From Microcaldota archaeon (GTDB lineage: Archaea; Micrarchaeota; Micrarchaeia; Micrarchaeales; Micrarchaeaceae): a stretch of DNA of 10,219 bases. The notes under the pieces were generated by a model, which was not told the DNA's origin, ran no database searches, and saw only the letters and a program-made list of their open reading frames with translations. The position numbers and the translations under genes were made by a program. Shown one piece after another: positions 1 to 6,779 of this stretch (the stretch's first letter is position 1; each line of letters begins with the position of its first letter). The stretch covers positions 520 to 10,738 of the forward strand of contig JAKATY010000013.1 in the NCBI GenBank assembly GCA_021827955.1. The letters run 5' to 3'.

Positions 1-2013
1 TATCTTGCGGATTACCACCTGCTTGACGGATTTAATCATTTGCAGAACATTTCAGTCCAGGAGCTTCCTGGCATGGCAAACGACTCTATACTCATAGTGC
101 CAAACGGCCTGCTTCCAAGCTCGTTGCTTGGAAATTACGGCAGCACCAATTCATCGCTTTTGCAGTACCTGGTATCGAAAGGAGTTAGCATAATCTACAT
201 AGGAGGCGGTTTCTCGAGCATGCTGCTTCCTGGCGGGGTTGTCACGCCTTCCCCCTCTTTACCATCTTATCTCTCTACAACAAAATACTCGCCGCAAAAG
301 CAGAACCTGTCAATCCCGCAGAACTTCTCGCTCTACTTTTCAAGCCCTACCTTTTCGTTTTCAAATGGTAATTCGTACTACAACATAACCTATGTAAATA
401 TCGGTGGAACTAACAGCTCGATAGTGGCTTTCTCAAACTACCTGGATTCGTGGAAAAACAACTCTGAAGCAGCAGAGGACGTGGCAAAAACAATAGAGTC
501 GCTGCTCTGGATGCCTTATTATTCCGAAGGATACCAGCAGGTACGCCTGAATGCAACATCTAGCGGCTCTCTTGGCGTTGCGATGGAGTTTCCAGGCATA
601 GCCTATTCCTACTCTGATCTGAATGAATTAAATTCAGGGTATGGCAGGATTCTTCTTTATACCAATGAATCTCTGTCTCCTGCCTCAAAAGCTGTTTTCT
701 ATCCTGTATATTACAAGCCGAATTTTTATCTTAACGGCACGCTGTCATTGCCTTCTGAGCTCGTGCCAAACGGGGCTACTAACGTAGGAGTAACTATCTT
801 TACAAACTCCGTAGTGCCGATACCTGTAGAACTGCATATAACTGTATACAACATGAACATGACCGATGTTTATTCTACATCATTGCCCCCCGTATCCGCT
901 TTCGGAAATTTCACATTTCTGAAGCATGTGCAGTTTCCCCTTGCTCCTGGCGAGTACATAGCGTCGCTGCAGAATTTCTATGACAAGCAATATGCCGCCT
1001 CGATGTTCTTGGTGCCAAACATAGAAATAAAGCCCATCGTAGAAAACTTTTCCAGCGGCAAATTTGTATTCTTTATCTCTGATCTCGGGGTTCCTATCTC
1101 TGGCGTTAACTACTCGATAAGCATAAACAAGCTCTATCCCCAAACAGGAATTATACAAAACGGCACGCTAACGTACCTGCTTCCTCCAGGAAGCCCGCAA
1201 GCTTTCGGGAACGTGACTTTCAACGTGCAGATGTTTTCCGAATCCTTCCCATATGTTTCATATAATGCGCCGCACGTAGTCACGATAAATTCGCAGTATG
1301 TTGAGCTTGCAATAGTGCTCATAATCGTAATGCTCATGGTGGTGCTCATACGCGCACCAAATCGCGATGAATTCTACATAGATGTTCCAATACTGCCACC
1401 ACAGCAAAAGGTGCAGATAAAGATAAGGTCGCAGGAGATCGTGTCAGCTTTCGACAAGCTCAATGCCTACTATCACTGGAAGTACATGCCTCTTTCATTG
1501 AAAGAGGTCAAAAACGCAATATCAAACTACATACGATACAACAATATACCCGTAAATCTTACTTACGGAAATGTGGAACTAATCCTCAACAAATTGGCGA
1601 GCGCAAACCTGATAGTGCAGGTTGAAGATCTTTATATGCCTTCGTACTGGATAAGCCAAAGCGGACATTCAGCGGAATATCTTTCGATATTCAAGAAGTT
1701 AAGGACCTATTTTGTAACAAATACTTTTGTGTTCACAGATCTGGATTCAAGCAATCTTGCAGACATAGTTACAACGATCCACGGCGATAGGGTATACTTC
1801 GTAATCTATTCAGACACGAGCAAATTCAAGGATATCAAAGTTTATCCAGACATAAAGCTCTATATAGTGCTACTCAATTCAGACAAGCTTGCAGATTTCA
1901 AGTCGAAGCTGTATGCTTCAACGAGCGTAGAAGCCGAGGAACTGAAGATGTACATTTCTGCAGGAATAGTAAAGTTGGTGGATGCTGACAATTTGGAGGA
2001 TAATATAACCTAA
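1..2013 (+). CDS. single-pass membrane protein with sequon-rich ectodomain and cytosolic C-terminal domain (5' partial)
   Basis: I do not recognise a named family. The frame is open from base 1, so the gene starts outside the window; the TTG at 40 is only the first possible start inside it. The first ~100 codons look like an alpha/beta (flavodoxin or amidotransferase-like) fold, with strands such as SILIVPNG and SIIYIGGG. A long beta-rich region follows with about 15 N-X-S/T sequons (NFS, NIT, NGT, NVT and others), which suggests an N-glycosylated exterior with Ig-like modules. One hydrophobic helix (nt 1297-1353, ELAIVLIIVMLMVVLI followed by R) crosses the membrane. The remaining ~220 residues are inside: a possible winged-helix segment (nt ~1455-1650), then an alternating alpha/beta domain. 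Outside-in topology suggests a sensor or surface-anchored assembly protein; this is inference. It is convergent with top6B. Confidence 0.75.
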   Translation, partial: YLADYHLLDGFNHLQNISVQELPGMANDSILIVPNGLLPSSLLGNYGSTNSSLLQYLVSKGVSIIYIGGGFSSMLLPGGVVTPSPSLPSYLSTTKYSPQKQNLSIPQNFSLYFSSPTFSFSNGNSYYNITYVNIGGTNSSIVAFSNYLDSWKNNSEAAEDVAKTIESLLWMPYYSEGYQQVRLNATSSGSLGVAMEFPGIAYSYSDLNELNSGYGRILLYTNESLSPASKAVFYPVYYKPNFYLNGTLSLPSELVPNGATNVGVTIFTNSVVPIPVELHITVYNMNMTDVYSTSLPPVSAFGNFTFLKHVQFPLAPGEYIASLQNFYDKQYAASMFLVPNIEIKPIVENFSSGKFVFFISDLGVPISGVNYSISINKLYPQTGIIQNGTLTYLLPPGSPQAFGNVTFNVQMFSESFPYVSYNAPHVVTINSQYVELAIVLIIVMLMVVLIRAPNRDEFYIDVPILPPQQKVQIKIRSQEIVSAFDKLNAYYHWKYMPLSLKEVKNAISNYIRYNNIPVNLTYGNVELILNKLASANLIVQVEDLYMPSYWISQSGHSAEYLSIFKKLRTYFVTNTFVFTDLDSSNLADIVTTIHGDRVYFVIYSDTSKFKDIKVYPDIKLYIVLLNSDKLADFKSKLYASTSVEAEELKMYISAGIVKLVDADNLEDNIT

Positions 2014-2047
2014 GCTGCATCCCGATTCAATTAAATCTGAAAGCTGC

Positions 2048-2093
2048 AAGCACGTAATTTTGCGCAGTGCTTCTTATCTCTCTTTATCGTCTT
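2048..2093 (+). terminator. possible terminator of the membrane-protein gene
   Basis: A 6-bp inverted repeat (AAGCAC at 2048-2053, GTGCTT at 2067-2072) is followed by a pyrimidine-rich tract (CTTCTTATCTCTCTTTATCG) reaching the top6B stop codon. Archaeal termination depends mainly on U-rich tracts, so the pyrimidine run is the stronger part of the evidence. The stem is short and could be chance. Confidence 0.3.
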
Positions 2094-3717
2094 ACTGCAC
2101 GCCTTCGTCTCCCGTTTCCGCTTTGCCTTTGCCTTCAGGCTCTTCTTGCTCCTCCTTGTCCAGCGCCTTTGGATAATGCTTTGTAACAAGTTTCTCGAGA
2201 TCTCCCCTTATCTCCTTTTCATCTATGCCGGTGAGTCCGCTGAGGTCCTTCGCAAGCTGGTTCGCATACCTCATTATCGTTCTGTACTTACTCTTGTCTA
2301 TGTTTGCCGAAGTCCTTTCGCTTATGTATCTCTGCACGCCTCTTGCGGCTTCCATTACCCCCAGCTTTATCTCATCTATTATCTCGTCCTCCTGTGCTAT
2401 AGCCTCTTTGCCTACCCCTGAATAGGGTATATATACCGAAGAAACGTTAACTAGCACGCTGACGGGCTGGTTTTCTATGTCTATCTTGTACCTCTTCCAG
2501 TCTATGTCCTTTACCGCTTCGGTTATTGCGCAGCTTCCACTGTCAAAAAGCAGCGGCACCTTGTTCGCAAATCTCAGCACGTTTCCCTCATAGCCTTCAG
2601 CGGTTTTCTTTCCGGCGCCCCCTCCAAATGCTACTGCAGCCTCGACCACGAACGGCACTCCGCCCCTGAATACCTGCGGCTTCCTCTTCGTAACCGACAT
2701 GAAATCGGGTGCAAGTATATTTTTAAGCGCTTTTTCTATCTGCTCCTTGCCTATCGGTATGATGTATGACGCGTCTGGAGCTATCCATTGTGTTTCCTTT
2801 ATGGCTTTTACAAGTTCTTCGGCTTCTGCCCATGCCATGCTTTTGGGGTCCTTATCGAAATCCACGCCTTTCGCGATGTTCCTGAGGTCATTTACCTTGT
2901 TCTGCGATGTCCTTGCAAAAGTTTCGATCAGGAAGCTTGATATCTTTCTGCTCTGGCTCGCATGCGCGAAATCCAGTATGTCGTTCGTGGAAAGCCCTAG
3001 CGGATGCGGCTTTGTGGGCTTGGGTCTTTCCGGTATTGTGTCTATTGAGCGCAGGAACACTGTTTCTTTTCCTTCAGGGTCCACGAGCTTGATCTGCGTA
3101 TGCGGGTTCGAAAGCGCTGTCCTTTTCAAGTACTCGTAAACTCCGTGATCGCTGTTTTCGTATTTTACATCAGCGAAATCTCCTTCTATATAGAGGCCCC
3201 TTTTGCCGTCTCCTGCAGTTTCCGACTCTGAAGTGTTGCTTACTATTGGCTTGTTTCTAACTGTATCTATTGAGACTTCGCATATGAAGGACTTGCCTTT
3301 GCCCGTATAAGACACCACTTTTATGGGCTTGCCGGTGGTTATCTGCGAAAAGAGCGTGCATCCCGCAGCACCTATTCCTTGCTGTCCGCGTTGCTGCATA
3401 TACCTGTGGAATTTGGTGCCTGCAAGTATAGTGGCGAGCGATTTTCCTACATACGCTTTTGGTATGCCGGGTCCGTTGTCCTCAACCCCCACCCTAAATG
3501 CGTTCTCATCCAGCTTTGTTATCGTGACCGTTATCTCGGGCAGTATGCCAGCTTCCTCGCATGCATCCAATGAGTTTGTTACGTATTCGTGCACTACGGT
3601 TACGAGGGATCTCACAGGGCTCGAATAACCCAGCATCTGCCTGTTTTTCTTGAAAAATTCAGCTATGGAGTGCTCCTTGAACTCTTTGAAAATCTCATCA
3701 GCATGCAAAACTTCCAT
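2092..3717 (-). CDS. top6B: DNA topoisomerase VI subunit B
   Basis: ATPase subunit of the type IIB topoisomerase, which with Top6A passes one duplex through another to relax and decatenate DNA. The GHKL ATPase motifs are present (numbered from ATG 3717): N-box EYVTNSLDACEE with N48, DNGPGIP starting at D80, and the lid loop RGQQGIGAAG around 110-119. The helix-two-turn-helix region is ~230-300. The transducer contains RGGVPFVVE, RFANKVPLL and PYSGVGKEAIA, whose lysine (~437) is probably the ATP-sensing switch lysine. The ~25-residue C-terminal tail is highly charged; there is no room for the extra C-terminal Ig-like domain of some euryarchaeal versions. Length 541 is normal. A GTG at 3726 would add three residues, but GGTG (3727-3724) sits 6 nt before ATG 3717, which favours the ATG. 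top6A, often adjacent in archaea, is not beside it here. Confidence 0.96.
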   Translation of the reverse strand: MEVLHADEIFKEFKEHSIAEFFKKNRQMLGYSSPVRSLVTVVHEYVTNSLDACEEAGILPEITVTITKLDENAFRVGVEDNGPGIPKAYVGKSLATILAGTKFHRYMQQRGQQGIGAAGCTLFSQITTGKPIKVVSYTGKGKSFICEVSIDTVRNKPIVSNTSESETAGDGKRGLYIEGDFADVKYENSDHGVYEYLKRTALSNPHTQIKLVDPEGKETVFLRSIDTIPERPKPTKPHPLGLSTNDILDFAHASQSRKISSFLIETFARTSQNKVNDLRNIAKGVDFDKDPKSMAWAEAEELVKAIKETQWIAPDASYIIPIGKEQIEKALKNILAPDFMSVTKRKPQVFRGGVPFVVEAAVAFGGGAGKKTAEGYEGNVLRFANKVPLLFDSGSCAITEAVKDIDWKRYKIDIENQPVSVLVNVSSVYIPYSGVGKEAIAQEDEIIDEIKLGVMEAARGVQRYISERTSANIDKSKYRTIMRYANQLAKDLSGLTGIDEKEIRGDLEKLVTKHYPKALDKEEQEEPEGKGKAETGDEGVQ

Positions 3718-3775
3718 GTATAACACCGATCGCCAGTATCATAAGCAGCAAACAAAAATAATGTTCTGTAACTTA

Positions 3776-4282
3776 TTATAAGTTCTTGTTTTTCTTGTGG
3801 AGAGCCTCAAGCCTCTGGTACGCTTTTCTGTGGGAGCCGCCGTTTATCAATGTTTTTATGGCTGCCTCGGCTTCGCCTATCGCTTCGATATCGCCTATTA
3901 CACATACCGTGTCGCCGTAAATGCTTATAAGAGCTGAACTTACACGCTCTATGTACTTCTTCGTCCTCCCGCCTTGCCCTATAATCCTCGCCTCTATGTC
4001 GTGCAGCCTATCCTTGCTTTCGAATATCGGATCCAGGTCTATTGTGCTCATGTAGTACTTGTCGTTTAAAAGACGCATGGCTTCCTTGGCGTTGAATCCT
4101 CTTCCGAAAGCGAAGATTACCTCTTTTGCTGCATACTCTCCGTACGCATCTCCGTTTATCTCAAGGTAGTTCCCGTCTCCGAAGCGTATCTCGCATTTGC
4201 ATTCGCCCTCGAGCTTTTCAAGCATCTGCCTATCGCTCTTGAGCTTCGCAATCCTCTCTTTTGGTATGTAAACCTGCTGCAT
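3776..4282 (-). CDS. archaeal Dim2/Pno1-like KH-domain RNA-binding protein
   Basis: About 168 residues in the two-KH layout of archaeal Dim2 (relative of eukaryotic Pno1/Dim2), which binds the 3' end of small-subunit rRNA during maturation. The second KH domain has a good GxxG loop, ARIIGQGGRTKKYIE (G102-G105), then GDTVCVIGD and the C-terminal GGSHRKAYQRLE typical of the family. The first KH domain (~5-65, starting YIPKERIAKL) lacks a GxxG loop: KSDR occupies the place. The start ATG 4282 has GAGG (4291-4288) 5 nt upstream; the TTG one codon earlier is too close to it. The gene lies 58 nt upstream of the top6B start with no clear promoter between, so the two are probably cotranscribed. The 5' leader may be ~100 nt if the minus-strand TATA near 4420 is used. 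Confidence 0.88.
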   Translation of the reverse strand: MQQVYIPKERIAKLKSDRQMLEKLEGECKCEIRFGDGNYLEINGDAYGEYAAKEVIFAFGRGFNAKEAMRLLNDKYYMSTIDLDPIFESKDRLHDIEARIIGQGGRTKKYIERVSSALISIYGDTVCVIGDIEAIGEAEAAIKTLINGGSHRKAYQRLEALHKKNKNL

Positions 4283-4413
4283 CAAATCCTCTTTTGTAAG
4301 CCTGCAAACCGCAATCCATGTGAATATTCCCTTCTTTGCGTAGCCTCAGGATCGCAATTCCAAGCTTTTACCTGCACGCATGCGCTTGCATTTAGTTGCT
4401 GGTAAATCAAAAA

Positions 4414-4424
4414 CCTTATAAATG
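4414..4424. promoter_or_regulatory. TATA-like element, possibly bidirectional
   Basis: CCTTATAAATG preceded on the plus strand by an A-rich BRE-like stretch (CAAAAA, 4408-4413). Because TTATAA is symmetric, the minus strand also reads GCATTTATAAGG. On plus, the expected start site about 25 bp downstream falls on the ATG at 4444. On minus, transcription would start near 4392 and give the KH gene a leader of about 110 nt. Direction is not settled by sequence alone. Confidence 0.5.
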
Positions 4425-4443
4425 CGCAACATAAAAATAATAA

Positions 4444-4563
4444 ATGGTTATGTTTGAAATCCTCGGGCACTGCGAGAGGATTTTCGGCGAGTTTGCGCTT
4501 TTATATGCTGCAATGCATCATCGCGAAGAATGCATGTGGCGCAATTCCGCTAATTTTCCTTGA
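4444..4563 (+). CDS. possible leaderless small protein, 39 codons
   Basis: ATG GTT ATG TTT ... CCT TGA encodes a 39-residue peptide starting MVMFEILGHCERIFGEF and ending WRNSANFP. It has two cysteines and three histidines (GHC near residue 10; HHREEC near residues 25-30), an arrangement that could bind a metal. The ATG lies about 25 bp downstream of the TATA centre (~4419), exactly where an archaeal leaderless transcript would begin, and codon choice (AGG, CTC, GAG, GGC) resembles the neighbours. It has no Shine-Dalgarno site. I recognise no family. Against it: it is short, contains an 8-bp inverted repeat, and lies in a control region. The transcript could instead be a noncoding RNA, or the TATA could serve only the KH gene. 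Confidence 0.35.
   Translation: MVMFEILGHCERIFGEFALLYAAMHHREECMWRNSANFP
4457..4483. repeat. inverted repeat AAATCCTC / GAGGATTT
   Basis: A perfect 8-bp inverted repeat (4457-4464 with 4476-4483) encloses an 11-nt loop, GGGCACTGCGA. It lies inside the 39-codon frame and within the first 40 nt of a transcript starting from the TATA near 4419. In RNA it would fold into a stable hairpin with a GC-rich loop. Confidence 0.5.
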
Positions 4564-4575
4564 GATATGCGCTTT

Positions 4576-4592
4576 TCGAAACCTTTAAATAT
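4576..4592 (+). promoter_or_regulatory. BRE/TATA promoter of the winged-helix gene
   Basis: TCGAAACCTTTAAATAT matches an archaeal promoter: purine-rich BRE (CGAAA) directly before the TATA box CTTTAAATA (4583-4591). The predicted start is near 4612, leaving a leader of about 60 nt that contains the inverted repeat at 4623-4650 and the Shine-Dalgarno site at 4662. Confidence 0.7.
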
Positions 4593-4622
4593 ATATCTTA
4601 TCATTATCCTATCGTGATTCTG

Positions 4623-4650
4623 TCATGATACATCAAAAGATGTGTCATGA
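4623..4650. repeat. near-perfect inverted repeat, candidate operator or leader hairpin
   Basis: Two 12-nt arms, TCATGATACATC (4623-4634) and GATGTGTCATGA (4639-4650), flank an AAAA loop. Eleven of twelve positions pair, and the twelfth is G-U in RNA. The element begins about 10 bp after the predicted transcription start of the adjacent winged-helix gene, where a repressor would block initiation or early elongation. It overlaps the first in-frame ATG (4647), an argument against translation from there. Autoregulation is inference. Confidence 0.6.
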
Positions 4651-4673
4651 GGGTATCGCACGGGGATGAAATT

Positions 4674-5216
4674 ATGCGATCGAAAAGCGAAATAGAGAGG
4701 GAGCTCAAGACCATAAAGAAATACCTCAAGGCTGTTTCAGCCAATTCTAATGCTTCGAAGGATCTAATACTGCAGAATGAGAAATCAAGCGAGACAAACT
4801 CGAATCTTTTCGCCTTGCTAAAGTACATGATAGATGAAAACAAAAAGACGACCATGCTTCTCAAGGGCATAGCCGAAAGCATCGGCAAGCTCGAGGAAGC
4901 TATAAGCTCTCCAATAGAGGAAGAATCAGGAGAGAATGAAATAAGCACAATCCCTCAAACAAACGCAAAGGAAGTACCCCTTTCCGAATCAGACACGAAG
5001 ATAATACAGGCCATTCAGCTTTCACCGCACAGCATGGCCTGCGCCGAAGATATAAAAGTAAAGCTCGGGTATAAGGGCAAGAACGGGGCTTCGGCGCGGC
5101 TAAACAGGCTGTACAAGATGGGCCTGCTTGAAAGATATCAGCTTGGAAAGAGGGTTTATTACAAATATGATGCTGGCAAGGCGACCAATACACTAATTAT
5201 ATCACCTCCACAATAG
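4674..5216 (+). CDS. coiled-coil winged-helix DNA-binding protein
   Basis: 180 residues. The N-terminal half (~4-80) is predicted coiled coil (EIERELKTIKKYLKAV and further heptad-like stretches), a charged linker spans ~82-105, and residues ~107-165 form a winged helix-turn-helix: DTKIIQAIQLSPHSMACAEDI, then ASARLNRLYKMGLLER, with the wing RYQLGKRVYYKY. This is the MarR/ArsR-like general architecture; I cannot assign a family or a target. The start at 4674 is chosen because GGGGAT (4662-4667) lies 8 nt upstream; ATG 4647 would add nine residues but sits inside the inverted repeat and has no ribosome site. The gene is monocistronic, with its own BRE/TATA and terminator, and the palindrome in its leader suggests that it may control itself. 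Confidence 0.8.
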   Translation: MRSKSEIERELKTIKKYLKAVSANSNASKDLILQNEKSSETNSNLFALLKYMIDENKKTTMLLKGIAESIGKLEEAISSPIEEESGENEISTIPQTNAKEVPLSESDTKIIQAIQLSPHSMACAEDIKVKLGYKGKNGASARLNRLYKMGLLERYQLGKRVYYKYDAGKATNTLIISPPQ

Positions 5217-5219
5217 GGT

Positions 5220-5248
5220 AGACCTGCTTCGGCAGGTCTCCCGTTTTT
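5220..5248 (+). terminator. hairpin terminator with UUCG tetraloop
   Basis: AGACCTGC (5220-5227), loop TTCG, GCAGGTCT (5232-5239): a perfect 8-bp stem closed by the very stable C(UUCG)G tetraloop, then CCCG and five T residues (5244-5248). It begins 4 nt after the winged-helix stop codon. It has the form of a bacterial intrinsic terminator; the T tract alone could terminate in archaea. Confidence 0.75.
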
Positions 5249-5287
5249 GCTTATTTAGCGTGAGCTCTCTGAATTCTCGGCCCGCAC

Positions 5288-5302
5288 GGAAAAGCTAAAA
5301 TA
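5288..5302 (+). promoter_or_regulatory. promoter of lysS
   Basis: GGAAAAGCTAAAATA combines an A-rich BRE-like stretch with a TATA-like CTAAAATA (5295-5302). The expected start, ~25 bp downstream, falls at 5323-5331, at or just before the lysS ATG. With no Shine-Dalgarno site upstream of 5331, this suggests a leaderless mRNA. Confidence 0.5.
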
Positions 5303-5330
5303 TCTTGCTTGCATCTTATATGCGGTTTAC

Positions 5331-6779
5331 ATGGAAAGCGCAATAGGCGATGATACAAAGGATAGCCTCAAGGCTCTTTTTGAGAAGCTTCCTTATTCAT
5401 ACAACGTGACGGGCACAGCCTCAGAAATAAAGAGCGATTATGCAAAGAGCGAAGGCAGCGAAGTCTCTGTAGCCGGGCGCGTATTGGCGATAAGGCGCTC
5501 AGGAAAGCTCATGTTTCTCGATCTGCTTGATTCTACCGGAAAGATACAGTGTTTTTTCGATTATTCTGTGCTTGGAGAAGATTCCTTCGAAAGTGCCAAG
5601 TCGCTGAACCTGGGAGACATAATAGGGGCAAAGGGAACTGTATTCAAGACGAAACCTGGAGAAATAAGTATAAACGTAAAGGAGCATGTGCTGCTGAGCA
5701 AGGCCATCAGGCCTCTTCCTAGCGAGTGGTACGGCCTCAAGGATACGGAGCTGAGGTACAGGAAGCGCTATCTTGATTTAATACTTAATAGCCAGACAAG
5801 GAAGATATTCCTTGCGAGGAGTGCGATACTGAAAGGCATACGCGAATTCCTCGAAGGAAAAGGCTTCACAGAGTTTGAGACACCTGTAATACAGCCCCTG
5901 TATGGCGGAGGCGATGCCGAGCCTTTCAAAACATTCGTAAACACGCTCAACGAAGACGACTATCTCAGGATATCTGACGAGCTTTATCTTAAGAGGCTTA
6001 TAATAGGCGGGTTTGACAAAGTGTACGAGATATGCAAGGACTTCAGGAACGAGGATCTTGACAGCGAGCACAGCCCGGAGTTCACGATGATAGAGTGGTA
6101 TCAAGCGTATGCCGATTACAACGATATGATGGACCTCATAGAGGATCTTCTACTCCATTTGTCACGGAGTGTGATGGGATCTGAAAAATTCACATATAAC
6201 GGAAAAGAAATTTCTTTCTCAAAACCTTTCAAGCGCATAAAATACATAGATAGCATAAACGAAAAAGTCGGAAAGGACGTGCTCTCGCTGGGCGACGAGG
6301 AGCTTTTCTCGCTGGTGGAAGCCAAAGGAATAAAGCTGGAAAAAAGCAAGAGGCACAGGGCGCATGCTTACGACAGGCTCTTCAGTGTCTTTGTGCAGCC
6401 GGAACTTATCCAGCCAACGTTTGCTATAGATTATCCTAGGGAAACCTCTCCTCTTACGAGGCCAAAGCGCGGCGACCCCAAGCTGGTAGAGCGTTTCGAG
6501 CTGTTCATAGGCGGCATGGAAATAGCGAATTCATATTCCGAACTCAATAACCCCGTAATCCAAAAGGAAAATTTCGAGGCAGAATCTGAAAAGAGCAAGC
6601 AGGGAGACAAGGAAGCAGAGCCCATGGATTTCGATTTTCTGGAGGCGATGGAATACGGCATGCCTCCGACAGGCGGCCTTGGGATGGGCATAGACAGGAT
6701 TGTAATGCTTTTCACAGGTCAAAACTCAATAAAGGAAGTTATATTGTTTCCAATGGAGAAAAGAGGCAGCGGCCATTAG
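5331..6779 (+). CDS. lysS: lysyl-tRNA synthetase, class II
   Basis: Charges tRNA-Lys with lysine. The N-terminal OB-fold anticodon-binding domain (~40-125) contains VAGRVLAIRRSGKLMFLDL and GTVFKTKPGEISI. The class II catalytic core follows: RYRKRYLDLI (142-151), motif 1 GFTEFETPVIQ (178-188), DELYLKRLIIGGF (216-228), motif 2 FRNEDLDSEHSPEFTMIEWY (238-257), the LysRS signature IDYPRETSPLTRPKRGDP (366-383), ERFELFIGGMEIANSYSELN, and motif 3 GGLGMGIDRIVMLF (448-461). Length 482 is normal. Many archaea use the unrelated class I LysRS, so class II is a lineage marker or an acquired gene. The TAG stop overlaps the TAA stop of the convergent NUDIX-UDG gene by 4 bp (6776-6779). Confidence 0.97.
   Translation: MESAIGDDTKDSLKALFEKLPYSYNVTGTASEIKSDYAKSEGSEVSVAGRVLAIRRSGKLMFLDLLDSTGKIQCFFDYSVLGEDSFESAKSLNLGDIIGAKGTVFKTKPGEISINVKEHVLLSKAIRPLPSEWYGLKDTELRYRKRYLDLILNSQTRKIFLARSAILKGIREFLEGKGFTEFETPVIQPLYGGGDAEPFKTFVNTLNEDDYLRISDELYLKRLIIGGFDKVYEICKDFRNEDLDSEHSPEFTMIEWYQAYADYNDMMDLIEDLLLHLSRSVMGSEKFTYNGKEISFSKPFKRIKYIDSINEKVGKDVLSLGDEELFSLVEAKGIKLEKSKRHRAHAYDRLFSVFVQPELIQPTFAIDYPRETSPLTRPKRGDPKLVERFELFIGGMEIANSYSELNNPVIQKENFEAESEKSKQGDKEAEPMDFDFLEAMEYGMPPTGGLGMGIDRIVMLFTGQNSIKEVILFPMEKRGSGH

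Noticed and set aside
2146..3628. Several plus-strand open frames opposite top6B
   Set aside because: They are antisense shadows of a strongly conserved gene and show no recognisable protein features.
3727..3775. Possible separate promoter for top6B
   Set aside because: The 49-bp AT-rich spacer has no clear BRE/TATA at a suitable distance; cotranscription with the KH gene is simpler.
4373..4390. TGCA-CGCATGCG-CT-TGCA palindrome near the possible KH transcription start
   Set aside because: The core is only 8 bp and no regulator or second copy is visible; not distinguishable from chance.
4282..4470. Minus-strand 62-codon frame whose TGA overlaps the KH gene ATG (TGATG), as in translational coupling
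   Set aside because: It runs through the TATA region and the putative KH leader, has an odd cysteine-rich composition and no ribosome site; more likely an accidental open frame.
5199..5208. ATCACCTCCA, identical to the 16S rRNA 3' end (anti-Shine-Dalgarno), in the winged-helix gene
   Set aside because: It encodes ordinary codons (ISPP) near the C-terminus; a 9-nt match is easily chance and nothing nearby suggests an RNA decoy.
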